64,000 nt of DNA from Scytalidium lignicola (Eukaryota; Ascomycota; Leotiomycetes). The DNA lies in assembly GCA_002812745.2 (NCBI GenBank), contig NCSJ02000008.1, positions 1 through 64,000 on the forward strand, given 5' to 3'. The translations under genes were made by a program, and so were the position numbers. Below, piece after piece: positions 35,027-46,619 of this stretch. Position 1 is the stretch's first letter; each line of letters starts with the position of its first letter. A model generated the notes under the pieces. The model saw only the letters and a list, made by a program, of their open reading frames with translations, searched no databases and was not told where the DNA came from.

Positions 35027-36097
35027 TTAGTTGATCTCAATTAATCCAGGTCCAGCATAGGTNGCCTTGGCAACTGCATCAGGATCTGCGAAAGGACCCT
35101 TGCCCTTCACAAGAGATGCGATCGTGAGACCATCACCAAGGTTGATGCCATCGAATGGGAACCAAGCCTGGAAGCGGACCTCACCTTGTCGAGGATCGAT
35201 ATCAGTCAGACCGGCAACAATGGGAGTGTTCTGTTGGTTGATGTAGACGATGCTGTAGTCTGCATAGTTGATGCTTGGGTCTGGGTTGATCGAGAAGAGA
35301 AGACGCTGTTCGTCGGCGTGGATCTCGTGAGTGATAACATTCAGTGGCTTGAAAATTGGAAGATCGATGGTATTAGAGTTGGGGCAGGAGCCTGGCACGA
35401 CAAAGGCCTGGTTCTGGGCGGAGAAGGCATAGGCGCGGGCAGCAGCTGTGAGGAATGGAAGTGCTGAAGGGATCTTGCCCAGGGTAGTTCTGTACCAGCC
35501 GTTTTGCTCTCCTTCTTGTGCGATGGTTCCACCAACTGGGCGGATGAGGCCAATATCGCCGGCCTCGGCGAGGGCGGTTTGGACGTCTGGGAGGACGCCG
35601 AGGACGAGATCAGTGAAGGTGCTGGCAAGAGCAATCGCGTCCTTGAAGTTGGTGACAGGGAATTGGTATTTGCAAGGCAGAATTGGGCCCTCATTGAAGT
35701 GGGCCAAGGCATTCTGCGCGTTTAGTACGTGGAGTTCTTCTTGTGCTTGAATTGCTTCAAGGTTCTTGATAACAGTTGATCTCGAGCCGGCACGCTCTGG
35801 GATATCTTCACGTCTATAGCCAGGGACGTTGTTGGTGACGTTAGCGAGCAACTCGCTGAAGAAAGCGACCTCGGTCATTTCGGCAAAGTTGATGAGGCGA
35901 AGAGAGGTGAAGGTGTCGTCGCTGAGCTTGGGTGGTGGCGGGCCATTGGGAAGAGAACCATGCGCTAGTAATTCGATTTCCTTGAGCTCGTCGGCATTAG
36001 GATTAGGAAAGCCATTGGGCAAGGGGAATGAAAAAGGAACAGCGGCAGCAGCAGTGAAGAGGGCCGCAGCAGATACGAGAGGAAGTATGGCATGCAT
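35027..36097 (-). CDS. Secreted Rds1-like ferritin-domain protein
   Basis: Single exon, 356 residues. The N-terminus MHAILPLVSAAALFTAAAA is a signal peptide. The body has the ferritin-like fold of fungal stress and late-sexual-development proteins related to fission yeast Rds1: LINFAEMTEVAFFSELLANV, then AIQAQEELHVLNAQNAL with the conserved Glu/His pattern, CKYQFPV, and TAAARAYAFSAQNQAFV, followed by a beta-rich C-terminal third (THEIHADEQRLLFSI). Role in the family: extracellular or wall-associated protein induced by nutrient stress and sexual development. The one N (35,063) falls at the third base of a GCN codon, so residue 346 is Ala whatever the base. Confidence 0.85.
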   Translation of the reverse strand: MHAILPLVSAAALFTAAAAVPFSFPLPNGFPNPNADELKEIELLAHGSLPNGPPPPKLSDDTFTSLRLINFAEMTEVAFFSELLANVTNNVPGYRREDIPERAGSRSTVIKNLEAIQAQEELHVLNAQNALAHFNEGPILPCKYQFPVTNFKDAIALASTFTDLVLGVLPDVQTALAEAGDIGLIRPVGGTIAQEGEQNGWYRTTLGKIPSALPFLTAAARAYAFSAQNQAFVVPGSCPNSNTIDLPIFKPLNVITHEIHADEQRLLFSINPDPSINYADYSIVYINQQNTPIVAGLTDIDPRQGEVRFQAWFPFDGINLGDGLTIASLVKGKGPFADPDAVAKXTYAGPGLIEIN

Positions 36098-37954
36098 ATT
36101 GAGGAGAGATGATGGGGTGAATTATTAAGATGATGTATATGTAGGTAGGATGTTAAAGGAAAATAGATGATTAAGAAAATGGATGTGGATGAGGAGATGA
36201 GATGAACAGGACTCCGTTTAGAAGAAACGGAATCAATATATAGAGAAAGTAGGAGCAGAATCTTACAGTTGATCTCACCGTCATCTTCAGAGCTTGAATC
36301 TCGACAAACCCCAGCGGATCTGCGCACATCATTCTTAGAGCTTACTGCTAATTTGCTTTGATAAAGCCACAGAAGCCACAAACCGTCAGCACTGCCAGCA
36401 GCAAGCCAACGGATGGCAGCTGTGCCGGCCACGACCTGATCCCATTGCCGGTTCCTGTGATGCTGAATGGATAGAAGCGATGTCGGGTCTCGGACGTGCT
36501 CACCAAAAGTCTAATAATATTTTTTCGTCCCAATGAAATTACCCAACTGCGCTTACTGGTGGCTGGTGCGCCGCTGGTGCTTACATACATTGATATTTTA
36601 TGTGCTCTACCGTGCTTTCCGGCGTATTACAGTAAGAGTTTGCTGACAGTGCTAAGCTGTAAATAGCAAGGAAGGAAGTCTGCACAAATTGCACTGGACG
36701 TTGAACAGGTCGAGGCTTGACTCAGCCGCAATTCGCAGCAGGACAGAGCCACTCACCACCCACAGATTGCTGTCAGTCAACCCCTATATTTAGAACACCA
36801 CCTCCCCTCAATGGCTAAGCTTCAAGAAGCTTTTTTTCTAATCTTGGCTTAGCAACTCGATGAAGAAAATAGTTTGGAATACATACAAGCGCGAGTACAG
36901 TCGTACTTTGATTTGTCAAATTAAAGTTGTTTCGTTTCATACAGTATTTGTGGTATCTTTAGTACTGTATTCCTCTCCTTGGCACCTCCCGCACTCCTGG
37001 TATGATTTGCAGAATCTTAATCCTCAATAGCGCAAATGTTAAGCTTTTGTTGGTTCCGTCACTAAAACACTTGTTATTCATCTAGAGTACGATGATGACT
37101 CTCTTCTGTAATCTTCAATTAAAATGTCATAATTACGAACGATCAGAGGTACAATCATCCACATTACTGTCCTGCGCGCAAAACTTTCAGATTATGTACT
37201 GATCTAGAAGGTAATAATATCCTGCCAACGTATCGCGATATTATTACTCTCATTTTCTTAAGACCTGTGTATCCTCCGGAAGCTGCCAAACCCGACAGAC
37301 CTTAAATCTCACCCTTCATCGAAATCCACGTGCCATGATAACGTACTCCTCCTTCTCCACCAAACCCTCCATTCTCGCGGCGATATTAACTCCATGGCTA
37401 GTTCCGCATATGTGTGTCATAGTCCGGAGAAATACATCCTCTCCATGTTTTGCGGCAGAAAAGATACACGCTTACGTGACCATCGTAAAATATTATGAAG
37501 AATCACCTCTTTGCTACGCCTCCGCTCCAAATTCTAATAAAAATAGCAAAATGAGCATTTCTAAGTCGGAAACCATACGTTATTGAATATACCTAAATGG
37601 ATTATGATAAAAATTTAGGCAGTTCATAAAAGCGGAAATCTAGGGTTTACTCCACAAGGTGTGTTTATTTAGCCAGGCTTGCGGCCACAGTTGAAGTTAA
37701 AGCTTGGAAAATTGAAGTATTGGATTGCCTCCGAAGGTGAACATCAAAAAGATTCCACTGCTGCGAATTAGCAAGCCATTCAATTGTAAAGAACAGCGGA
37801 TAAATGAAGTGAATCGCTTATAGGCCGTTATTCTCTACTTTATCTATACCTAGAGAAGGAAGTATACAACCGTGACATATACCCAAGTCGTATATAATTT
37901 AGTCTAGAAGTAATTGCAATAAGTATTTTAATTACCAAGTGAGTATCAATGGAT
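36098..37954. other. Intergenic, nothing recognised
   Basis: About 1.86 kb upstream of the ferritin-domain gene and of tRNA-Phe. Open frames of 60-155 codons on the minus strand (36.0-36.6 kb) overlap the promoter and lack domains. No repeat was found. Confidence 0.4.
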
Positions 37955-38104
37955 GGGGCGATAGCTCAGTTGGTAAGCGAATTTGGCTCTGTTTGGAAAT
38001 AGTCCTGGTACTAATATCGTTATAGGGAGAGCGTCAGACTGAAGTAAAACTTCTTTCTACAGATAGATATCTGAAGGTCACTGGTTCGATCCCGGTTCGG
38101 CCCA
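37955..38104 (+). tRNA. tRNA-Phe (GAA) with two introns
   Basis: The acceptor GGGGCGA (37,955-37,961) pairs with TCGGCCC (38,097-38,103), with one G-G mismatch at the fourth pair. A box TAGCTCAGTTG is at 37,962-37,972 and B box GGTTCGATCCC at 38,083-38,093. The anticodon stem TCAGA/TCTGA encloses loop CT-GAA-G-A, so the anticodon is GAA. A 24-nt intron (38,045-38,068) sits at the canonical 37/38 site. A further 53-nt insert (37,973-38,025) splits the D loop. Without both inserts the gene gives a D arm GCTCAGTTGGGAGAGC and a normal cloverleaf. T runs at 38,110 and 38,119 serve as Pol III terminators. The acceptor mismatch leaves open that the gene is a pseudogene. Confidence 0.85.
37973..38025 (+). 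other. Spliceosomal-type intron inside the tRNA D loop
   Basis: 53 nt starting GTAAGC and ending ATAG, with TACTAAT at 38,009-38,015. This places the branch A 11 nt before the acceptor. All are standard fungal pre-mRNA intron signals, and the length is typical. Exact removal joins AGTTG to GGAGAGC. The insert begins one base after the A box ends, leaving that promoter element intact. Confidence 0.7.
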
Positions 38105-39242
38105 CATCATTTTTCTTGTTTTTTTATTATTATTTTTTAAACAAGGTAGTTTAGTGTATATTATTTACAAGTGGGCGCCAAGTGGCCTAAATACATAGGT
38201 CCGAGGGCTCGTTTAGTGGGGTTTATTTTCTACACTTAGAACGTACAACAGTGTGCCTCTTCCGTATGTGATAGGATTCGATTAGGATGACTTGGGATAA
38301 TTTTATAGTGTGTGAAGCAATATGAGTAGAAGGGGGGTTCAAATAATTCAGTCTTAAGAATAAAATGTATTTAAATAGCTATTCGAGTTAGAAGGTATAG
38401 ATAACATTGAAACATCTCTGTCCCTTGATCACTGTTACTTATATTTGTCGCATCCTCAATGCTTGCGTCATCTGCCCTCTTCACTTGCACCCAGAGACTG
38501 TTGATAATACCAGATTACCAATCGTCATAGAAGGATATGTGAATCGGGCTTTTACCAACCATCGGCAAGGTCTCCCAGAGCTAGACGGCAGAATGGCAGA
38601 GCCTCTGCTTCCTACATCAGTTACCAAAACAGTCACGGCTGAACAACAATACCTACTTAATGAAATTGAAGGAAGACATATTAAATAACTGTTTGTCCTC
38701 TTCGACACTGATCATTTGCCTCTTTCAGAACAATCAGAATATTAAGAAGCATCAGGATTCATTCTGTAGTTATATAAAGCTTATTTTTATGAAACAGAAT
38801 GCCTTCTTGGTGGTGTTGTCTCTCCTTCTCTTCCTTTTAATTAGGTGCCATGGATGATGCGACCCTGGAGAGATATGAAAGCAGCGTCTCAATACAAATG
38901 TGGTCATCAATTCATACCAAGTAATGAGCTTGAGGCGAGATCTTGAGAACAACTGACAGTTACTAAAAAGCAAAGGGATTCTATATTCCAATCGTTGAAG
39001 GAGGAGTGTGGAGTTAAGAAAGGGCAGAAGAGATTAGATAAACCCTCTCTCCCTAATCAATGTTAATCAATAATACTCCAGCGATATTGATGCTATGCTA
39101 TACTATGCTCTCGCTAACTTAAAAATCCATCCAAAAGAAAAACATGTTTCTTCTCAAAGAAGCCCAATAAATTTGTAGTTTCCAATAATAATCATGATGA
39201 AAATTAAGATACAATATTGCTACATGACAACTTGATATCAGA
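38105..39242. other. Intergenic, nothing recognised
   Basis: Starts with the tRNA terminator. A 93-codon plus-strand frame at 38,407 and overlapping minus frames lack domain or splice support. Confidence 0.4.
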
Positions 39243-40151
39243 TTACATCAACAAGATGCCGGCAGCAAAAGATAGCAGAATTGGGATGCCAGCTGCAATC
39301 TGGATTGCTGAGTTTGGCTGTTGTGTGGAAACGGTCGAATTAGAGGTCCCAGAAGTTGGCGCGGAAGTCGAGGTTGACTTAGATGGAGACGAACTAACAG
39401 CCGCGGTAGCTTTTGTCGAAGTAGTAGTAGGAGCGCTGGGACCGCCAGATGCCAAAGCGGAAGGGGATGAGGAAGAGGAAGAGGAAGAGGAAGAGTCGTC
39501 TGAATCACCGAAGGCCTCGCCGCCATACGTTTCATTCCAGCTTGGAACGTGTATCCCAGGACAAGCTGCCATACACTCATAACCCGCCTTGGTTTCAGCC
39601 TCAGCTGCTTCGGCGCTGATATTCTGCAAATTGTCGAAATCAACGAGTAGGGTGCAATTTCTGACACAGTTATATGACGTGCACGGGACGATAGTATCGT
39701 CTCCAAACGCGGTTCCTTGCAATTCCGCTGGACTCCATTTCGCAGTGCCTCCCTCAAGATTGAAATCACCACCATCAGTGAATATATAATTGGTGTCTCC
39801 ATCCGCAGTAACATCCGTGATAGCAAGGGAGTAATACGGACCGGAGGGACCAACGTCTGCAGGGATGGTGATACTCAAGGTGGTTGTGTCGCTGGCGGTG
39901 GAATTAACAAGCCAGCAAACTGGACCGGCCTCTGAATTTTCTGAATCCGATAATCCTGGTGACGTTATGACTAGGGACACGCGGAAGGTGTCGTCGCCAG
40001 GTTCAGTGCCGGGACCCATATCATTGTTGATAGTTAGAGTTGTAGGTTTGCCGGCCGTCACCACCGAGGGGAACTGGAAGCTATTAATGGCGTGCACGAG
40101 AGGAACACCAACCGCAAGGACTGCGACGGCTTTGGAGATTGGGGAAAGCAT
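39243..40151 (-). CDS. GPI-anchored serine-rich cell-surface protein
   Basis: Single exon from ATG 40,151, 302 residues; the open frame extends five codons upstream but begins with TTG and lies in a tttttgcag acceptor-like context. Signal peptide MLSPISKAVAVLAVGVPLVHA. Then a beta-rich ectodomain of about 190 residues starting INSFQFPSVVTAGKPTTLTI, like Kre9/Knh1-type Ig-like domains in fungal wall proteins, with Cys-containing SYNCVRNCTLLVDF and YECMAACPG. A Ser/Thr-rich stalk with a run of Ser follows (about residues 222-280). The protein ends in a hydrophobic tail, IPILLSFAAGILLM, after a small-residue omega region (NSAIQ), typical for GPI attachment. Expected location: plasma membrane or wall. 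Confidence 0.8.
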   Translation of the reverse strand: MLSPISKAVAVLAVGVPLVHAINSFQFPSVVTAGKPTTLTINNDMGPGTEPGDDTFRVSLVITSPGLSDSENSEAGPVCWLVNSTASDTTTLSITIPADVGPSGPYYSLAITDVTADGDTNYIFTDGGDFNLEGGTAKWSPAELQGTAFGDDTIVPCTSYNCVRNCTLLVDFDNLQNISAEAAEAETKAGYECMAACPGIHVPSWNETYGGEAFGDSDDSSSSSSSSSSPSALASGGPSAPTTTSTKATAAVSSSPSKSTSTSAPTSGTSNSTVSTQQPNSAIQIAAGIPILLSFAAGILLM

Positions 40152-41757
40152 GGCTGCAAAAAACAACGTGATTGCTCAGTAAATATGAATGGTATTTATT
40201 TGTTTTGTTTATTTGATGACAGCACAAATATAAACACAAAATCAGCAATAGCAAAGATGAAGGTAATGACCGTGGCGGTTTTTGATACCAAAAAAACGAG
40301 TGTCTGGTGATGCTTGAGGTTACGGGGCAAAGGTCAAGTTTAAGACTAAAAAACAGTCTAGCCAAGAGCTACGCCCCTCGGAAGAAAGTGTTGGCTCTTC
40401 CTGTTTGGGCAACCGGGCTTGGAAATGGGCCGGCTTACCCAAAGGGAAAGCTTAGCGCTGGTAAACATCCCTGTTTTTAGGTAAATGACGGACAGAGAAA
40501 CCTTAAAAGGCCTTAGCTGTCATGCTCTGGTAAGGGGCAAAGGGTAAATTAAAAAGAGGCGTTAATTAAAGTCCTTACGTACGGTAAACCGAGCCTCTTG
40601 CAATGCAATTGCAGAAGATAAACAAACCATAATGCATAATCTCTTAAAAAAATATGTCCGCATACACAGCCACTTAGTTCATCTTCTATGGTCATATCTT
40701 CTCACAAGAATGGTATGTATTCGCTCATATTGCCATCGAGACGTTTGATCAGCACGGCTTTCACCCCGCATCCATCACAAACCCCTTCAGGGTGGTTCGA
40801 TTTTAATTAATATATACATCTCCAACAAATACAAGAAGATACCAATAATGCTCCTCTCAACGTAATACTATTTATTCTAGGATAAAAATAGTCTGATTTG
40901 TCCTATTTGCACGGGAGAGGAAGCTCTTCGAATAGAGCTTTTTCTTCCACGTTTTTGCTCTTGAGATGGTGATAAGCGAGCATTAATACAGTAGTGTAAC
41001 TCTGTGGAGGCTTCGACATATTTCTATCTCCTGTTCCCGGATTAAACGCATGTAATTGCTACTGGGGTTTTTTTAGAACATTTTAAGCTAGTACTTGATC
41101 GTGTGCATGCCGTATCTGGGGTACGGGGTGACGAATGACTAGCAGGCAGGTAGCAGATCAAATAAAGGATCATCCCTCGAACTAGTCGGGGAAGAGCCGT
41201 TAAAGTTGTCGGGTTGGGGAACTTCTTCCAAAGCACATTTCTAAGTTTTAACAANTTTTTTATGCATGGTATTTTACAATGGAAAAGGAATGGCCGTTTT
41301 CCTGATAGTTCTATTAGTATTGTAAGATGTTAAGATAAGAGTTATATAAATATATAGATTTTCGTATGATCTAATCTGACTCAGCCAAGGTAGTCAGGAA
41401 TCGAAACATTATCAACTTTGGAGGTCATTCCTCTACATCATTTTCCTTTAAATTATTGCGATATAAAAGCATTAAATAAGCATCCAAAGGAAAAGNAAAA
41501 AAGGTCTAGAATCTATCAGTATTGCCGGCGCTTTCGGAAATACCCTACAATTATCAATACCATTGATTTTACTGTTCCTTTTTTTTAAGATAGCTATTTT
41601 TCGCCAACTTCTAGCTCTGAAGACAAGTATAATGCAGTAAACATTTTATTTTATTTAGCTCACGGGTTAAAATTAAGTACAGGAAGAAACCCCCCACACA
41701 CATCCAACCTCATCCATAAATATATATAGCCCGTGGCTAAAACGCACATGACGCCAT
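40152..41757. other. Intergenic, nothing recognised
   Basis: Promoter region of the GPI protein followed by spacer. It contains N characters at 41,255 and 41,496 beside T or A runs. No supported gene. Confidence 0.4.
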
Positions 41758-43409
41758 TTAGGTGGAATCGGTCGTATCCCAGATAACAGCTCCCGAAGCA
41801 TCAAAGATCTGGATGTAAGGAGCAGTATTCAAGCACGTCATCTGCGCTCCACGACCACTAGTTCCACTCGTGAACAGCGGCGTGTTGTTAAAATAGGACA
41901 CGAAATTCCCATCGCCCTGGAAGGATAAGCGGCACAAGCTGGGACTGCCGCAGCTGGAGACAGTGTGACCACTGGCCCAGACCGGGGAAAATCCATTGGG
42001 GTTAGTGGTATCGTAGGCTACGATGTTGCTGTCGCCTTGGTATTGAATGATGACACCATGAAGGTTTGCGAAAGGCGGAGAGTCGGAGACGATATTTAAG
42101 GAGTTGGGAGTGAAGGAGACGGAGTTGGGAAGGGGCTCGGAGGTGCAGAGGAAGTTTGTGACATTGGAGGGTGCGGCGACGAAACCGGATTGGAGGGTTT
42201 GAGCGCCGATTACGCCAGCTGGATAGTAGACTAGGGCGTCGTTGTTGTTGAAGAGGGTTTGGATACCAGCGTCGCATTGGGATGCATCAGCAAAGTTAGA
42301 TCTTGGTGTTGTTATGCCAGAGACGTCGTTGCCGGTGACCTATTGTAGTTATGTGAGTTGAGCTAGTCAAACATGAGAGATGATGAGGGCTTTACATACT
42401 GTGAGTCCATCTTGCCATCCGTTGATGGCAATTGGGAATGCAACACTGCCTTTGATCGTGTTGCCAGTGATGGTGGCAGGTCCACTGAGCAGATACGGGT
42501 CATTGAAGGACCAGACATTTGCTCCAATACCAATGCCGAGGTTGAATAGCTTCGTTCCAGTGATAACATTGTTTGTCACCTTCACACCGGAATAGCTGCC
42601 ACTGTATTCTCCATCGACCATGTTAATCGCCCCGAAACCCTTCTCGGTCGCCGAGGAAGTGATGGTGTTGCTGTCAACGGTACTTCCAGGCGAACCGAAT
42701 ATCACGATGCCGCCATCGGTGCTTCCAGTGATCTTTGAAATAAAATTAGCATTGGCAAAAAGAAGACAAGAGTCAACACCAAAGGGAGATTTACAGTATT
42801 GTGTTGCACCAACGAACTCGTGCAGTCGAGAGACACTCCATCAGCCCATAGACCATTGCCATCTGCATCAGTTCCTTCCTGTCCACAGGGGCCAATATCG
42901 TTGTTGGTGACAGTGGCGTTGCTGCAGGGCGAGGAATCGCTGCCAGACCCGATGACGTGCAGACAACTCCATCCTCTGGGATTCCGCGAAGCTACATGGT
43001 CGACGACCTGGCCAGACGATAATCCTCCGATTTCAATGTTGGCACCGCCACCGACCTGTAAGCCATTGTTGGGCCGGTCTCCGTCCAACTGGATGTTCCG
43101 AATTTTGATGCCATTGTTCTTGCCCGTGATCAGCGTACTGGCAGTGTTGCCCGGCGCAATCTGGATGGTGGCACGGCTGCTGTCGGTGGGATAGCCCTGG
43201 GTCGAGATCTCCTGGTTGTCAGCAGAAAAGTTGATGGTGTCAGTGATCAGGATGGTAGCTCCAGGACATAGCTGGACGACGGCGCCCGCACCTCCAGATG
43301 AGAGCGCAGTGTTGATGGTGTTCTGGTCGCCGGAGCTGATGCAGGCGGCGCTGGCGGCAGTGAGCAGGCCGCTCAGGGCAAGGTAACGTTTCAGCGAGAG
43401 TGAAGACAT
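41758..43409 (-). CDS. Secreted beta-helix protein with C-terminal bulb-type lectin domain
   Basis: Three exons, 42,795-43,409, 42,400-42,732 and 41,758-42,339 (donors GTAAAT and GTATGT; both introns phase 0), giving 509 residues. Signal peptide MSSLSLKRYLALSGLLTAASA. Residues about 25-375 form a right-handed parallel beta-helix of the pectin-lyase type: repeated short strands with Asn ladders such as GIKIRNIQLDG, NATVTNNDIG, VTNNVITG and ATITGNTIKGS. Residues about 395-509 match a bulb-type (mannose-binding) lectin fold: GVIIQYQGDSNIVAYD, RLSFQGDGNFVSYF and IQIFDASGAVIWDT, the QxDxNxVxY-like pattern. Probable role: an extracellular polysaccharide-acting or carbohydrate-binding protein. The catalytic residues of known lyases cannot be identified by eye. 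Confidence 0.85.
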
Positions 43410-45534
43410 GTCAAGTTGAGGGTCAATCCTAACGGAGAGGAGCGGCGAGAAACATCCATCTCTGCTCGTAGTATATATATGCTCCGGCAGTAAGAATTGC
43501 TTGCCCAGGACTAGGTTTGTCGAATGGTTATGATGACTGTTGATCTCTCCAAGGTTTCACATAGACTTGTTAAACTACGCGTTCAGGACCGAGTTATGAG
43601 CCGACACATTCGGTCCGGCCCTTGTTTTCTGGGTCGTGGTCATGGTTTCACGACTTTTCCCCCTGAGCTAATATAATACTGTACGAGGCCCCTGGATACG
43701 ACTTTGTCAGGCCTGCTAGGGATTCGCCCGTCAGCATGCCCATCCGCCGCCCTGGTTAAACATGCCTCTTTTAGATGAAGATTAGATGAACTACAAAGGC
43801 TCGATATGCGATATGGTACGGAGTACCTCTGCCAGCCACTCATATCCCTGGGAAGGTTTAGATCCTGCATGTATATTATCTCTAGTTTATCCCGATAATT
43901 ACAGCATCCTTTTCAAGCAGACTCTCATCACCGCCTGCAACTCCGAAGACGCGACCGTTGTGGACTTTGTTCCCCGCACTGATCTCAACGATTCCCCGAT
44001 GCAACGCCTGACGACGACGTTACAGCACTCGGCATCCTGTAATCTAAGCCCTTGCGAAGCTTACTTTGTACTGTAATAATGTATTCTAATTACTGACACG
44101 CAGCCCCGCCCGTAACTGTTCGAGTCCGGTACAGGGCCTTGTGATCAATGAACCTAGCCACGCTTGATTAGTGAACTCTTTGTCTTGCACCAATTGCTTA
44201 GGTCTGACTGTTATGTGAGATAGGACGAAGGTTTGATAGGCTGGCTGCCCTTTGGGATGATGCCCCGTTTGTCTTTTAAGAAAAATCTATTATAGCGACA
44301 ACACACCATAAAAGATGTGCGACAAGCATATGAATTACTGTGTCAATAATTACTGAATCCCTGTGCAATACTTTGGTAGAAAATGATAAATACCGCATCA
44401 TCCAGGAAACCAGCTCATATGAATACGACGCGTGGAATTTGACCGGCCCTATTCTCTCCAATGAAAATGATGGTACGGCCATAATTGTTTATGATCTCTG
44501 CAGCTGAGATGCTTGTTAAGATGTGGAGAGCTTTTATTAGTGAGTAAGCAGAGACGTGCTTACTGTGGTACGTGTACAGCGATAAATTCAAAAAATCTAG
44601 GTCACCTTTTACCGAGAACACGACCTAGCGATTTATAATTAATGTATAGAACAGCGCACTACGCTCCGCCCCAGAGATAAGTGAGTAATAGGAGAATAAA
44701 GCTGAAGAAGGAGTTCTTTATGTCTATAGAGATGGGTGATTCATATATATATATATATGCCCCAGAATTTGTGTTCAGTACTCCATACAGTCAACGGTTA
44801 CTCTCTCTCGTCATCTAATTGACTGTCCGAACATCACTAGCACCCTCCACCCATCAACTTCGGACTCTTAGAATTTAAAAAAGAAAACAAGAAACAGGTT
44901 GCACCGAACACTTTGCTGCAAGGAATATATTAATTTGTTAATAAGCTTGAATGCGGGAAATGAACGAAATTGTACTGTACAGTACCTTGCAAATGCGGAC
45001 AAATAACTTAGGCAATATGCACTTCAATTTTACCGGAAAATCCCCCGAAGAAAGTCCCTAGAAAAGCCTGGTTCTTGTAATGTTTTATAGTGTTTTCTGG
45101 TGTCATAGCTGGTGTGATGACTGTTCTACATAATGATGATGTAAAGTGACTTGATCTGCTTGCTCCGCTTACATGTAGCTTTTAGGCTGAGTGTGGTAAC
45201 TTCGATCTGTCGACCAGAGAAGAAATATTTGGTCGACACCCAGTGAATATACTTTCTAGCAAGGACATTAATACTTTTCATTATATGGCAAGTCTCAATG
45301 ATTAAAAGGCACGCTACTTGGTTATTGGCCACACATTTCTAATTATTGAATGATATTTGGGCTGCTTCATGATATGCAGATCAATCCTATTAAGCCAACT
45401 ATTATTGTTTATGGCAAATTGCTCTACTATTTCACGTTTGCGCGCCATGAGCGAAACCCAGGATACCTATATTTTCCATGCTCGTACCGTCCTATTCCAG
45501 ATGCCATGATGAACCCTAATGCCTTCCCGGCTAG
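43410..45534. other. Intergenic, nothing recognised
   Basis: About 2.1 kb. It holds the promoter of the beta-helix gene, an (AT)8 microsatellite at 44,743-44,758 and several frames of 60-96 codons (for example 43,786-44,076, plus) without domains. Confidence 0.4.
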
Positions 45535-46619
45535 CTATGAATGATACATGCGACACTTTTCTTTATCCTTGGACCTCCCACCAGCCTTCAAACAATGCAG
45601 ACAGACGAAAGTCTTGGATATATGCTTTATGAAACAGGCCTCATTATATAGCTCCTCTCCCAGGAGCTCCGTTGGCTCACTCTGACATTCACAGCTAGGC
45701 TTTGTACACCGATACTTTGTGGCCGAAATCGGTGGTAGATTTGTAGCCTTCTTTATGAGATCACCGAATTTATGTTCCTCAAACCCAAGATCTTGTGGTA
45801 GGATTTTGGCTGAGCGAAGTGAGTCGAAGTAACACCCCACAGCCTTAGCAGCACAATAGCAGCCTTCCGAGAGGGTCTTCCATTCCCTGTTCAAAGGATC
45901 CATGATGGCCCGGTAAAACGACTGACAGTATTCAAATCTCTTCTTATCCAATTCCTCTGTGAAAGGTTAGCTGCAGTCTTGGGTACACACATATATCTTG
46001 AAGACTTACTTGCGACATCCTGGTGGAGAAGAGGATGGTCCACGAGCATCTTCGACTGCGTATATGTTCCCGTGAATGGACCTTTGTGAAAGAGAAATAG
46101 TTTCCATGCAATGCCCAAAAATTCATAAGGTAGATCAATGACATATGCAAAGATAAGGAGTCGACAAAGATTGTCAATAGACGGATCGAATGAATCGTAG
46201 ACGCGTAGCCAGTCCCTTATCCAGAGCCCGCCACAGTATTTCACTGCACCGGTGCATTGGTACTTGTCACAGACAATTGCCAGCTTCTCTAGACAACTTG
46301 TTGTAGGTTTTTTTGGGACATCATAGTAGTGAAGGATTTTGCAAAGGAGAAGGATTGCTTCTTCATCGTCCTCGGGTAGAACCAAGACATACGGCTTGGA
46401 GGTTCCATTGGTCTCAGCAATTTCAACTCCCTCTTTGAACCTGCCATTGATCATCGCCTTAAAAACAGGCGATGCTAGAGACAGGACTTTGGAGGATACA
46501 ACCAGTTCTTGCGACTCCGAATCCGTCGGCTTCTCGTCGGAACCATCTTCGCTGGGTTGCTCTCGGGGAAGTTGCAACACAATATCCCCGTCCGGGTCGA
46601 TTACAGTTTTTGAAGACAT
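45535..46619 (-). CDS. BTB/POZ domain protein
   Basis: Two exons, 46,010-46,619 and 45,535-45,956 (53-bp intron, GTAAGT donor, TCACAG acceptor), giving 343 residues. The first 120 residues form a fungal-type BTB domain: DPDGDIVLQL, then ELVVSSKVLSLASPVFKAM (the conserved HSxVLxxxSxxF position, here SSKVLSLASPVF), followed by EEAILLLCKILHYYDVP. The rest is alpha-helical (LEKLAIVCDKYQCTGAVKYC, SIDNLCRLLIFAYVI) and the C-terminus has paired cysteines (CTKPSCEC, CLHCLKAGG). Such proteins serve as protein-interaction modules, often as cullin-3 adaptors. Many fungal members are lineage-specific and uncharacterised. The start follows the MSSKTV codon set. Upstream codons are not needed. Confidence 0.85.

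Noticed and set aside
35186..36432. Several frames on both strands over the ferritin-domain gene and its promoter
   Set aside because: All overlap a single strong reading frame with signal peptide and family motifs; the rest are GC-driven shadows.
43786..44076. 96-codon plus-strand ORF
   Set aside because: No domain, no promoter or splice signals, ordinary chance length in balanced DNA.
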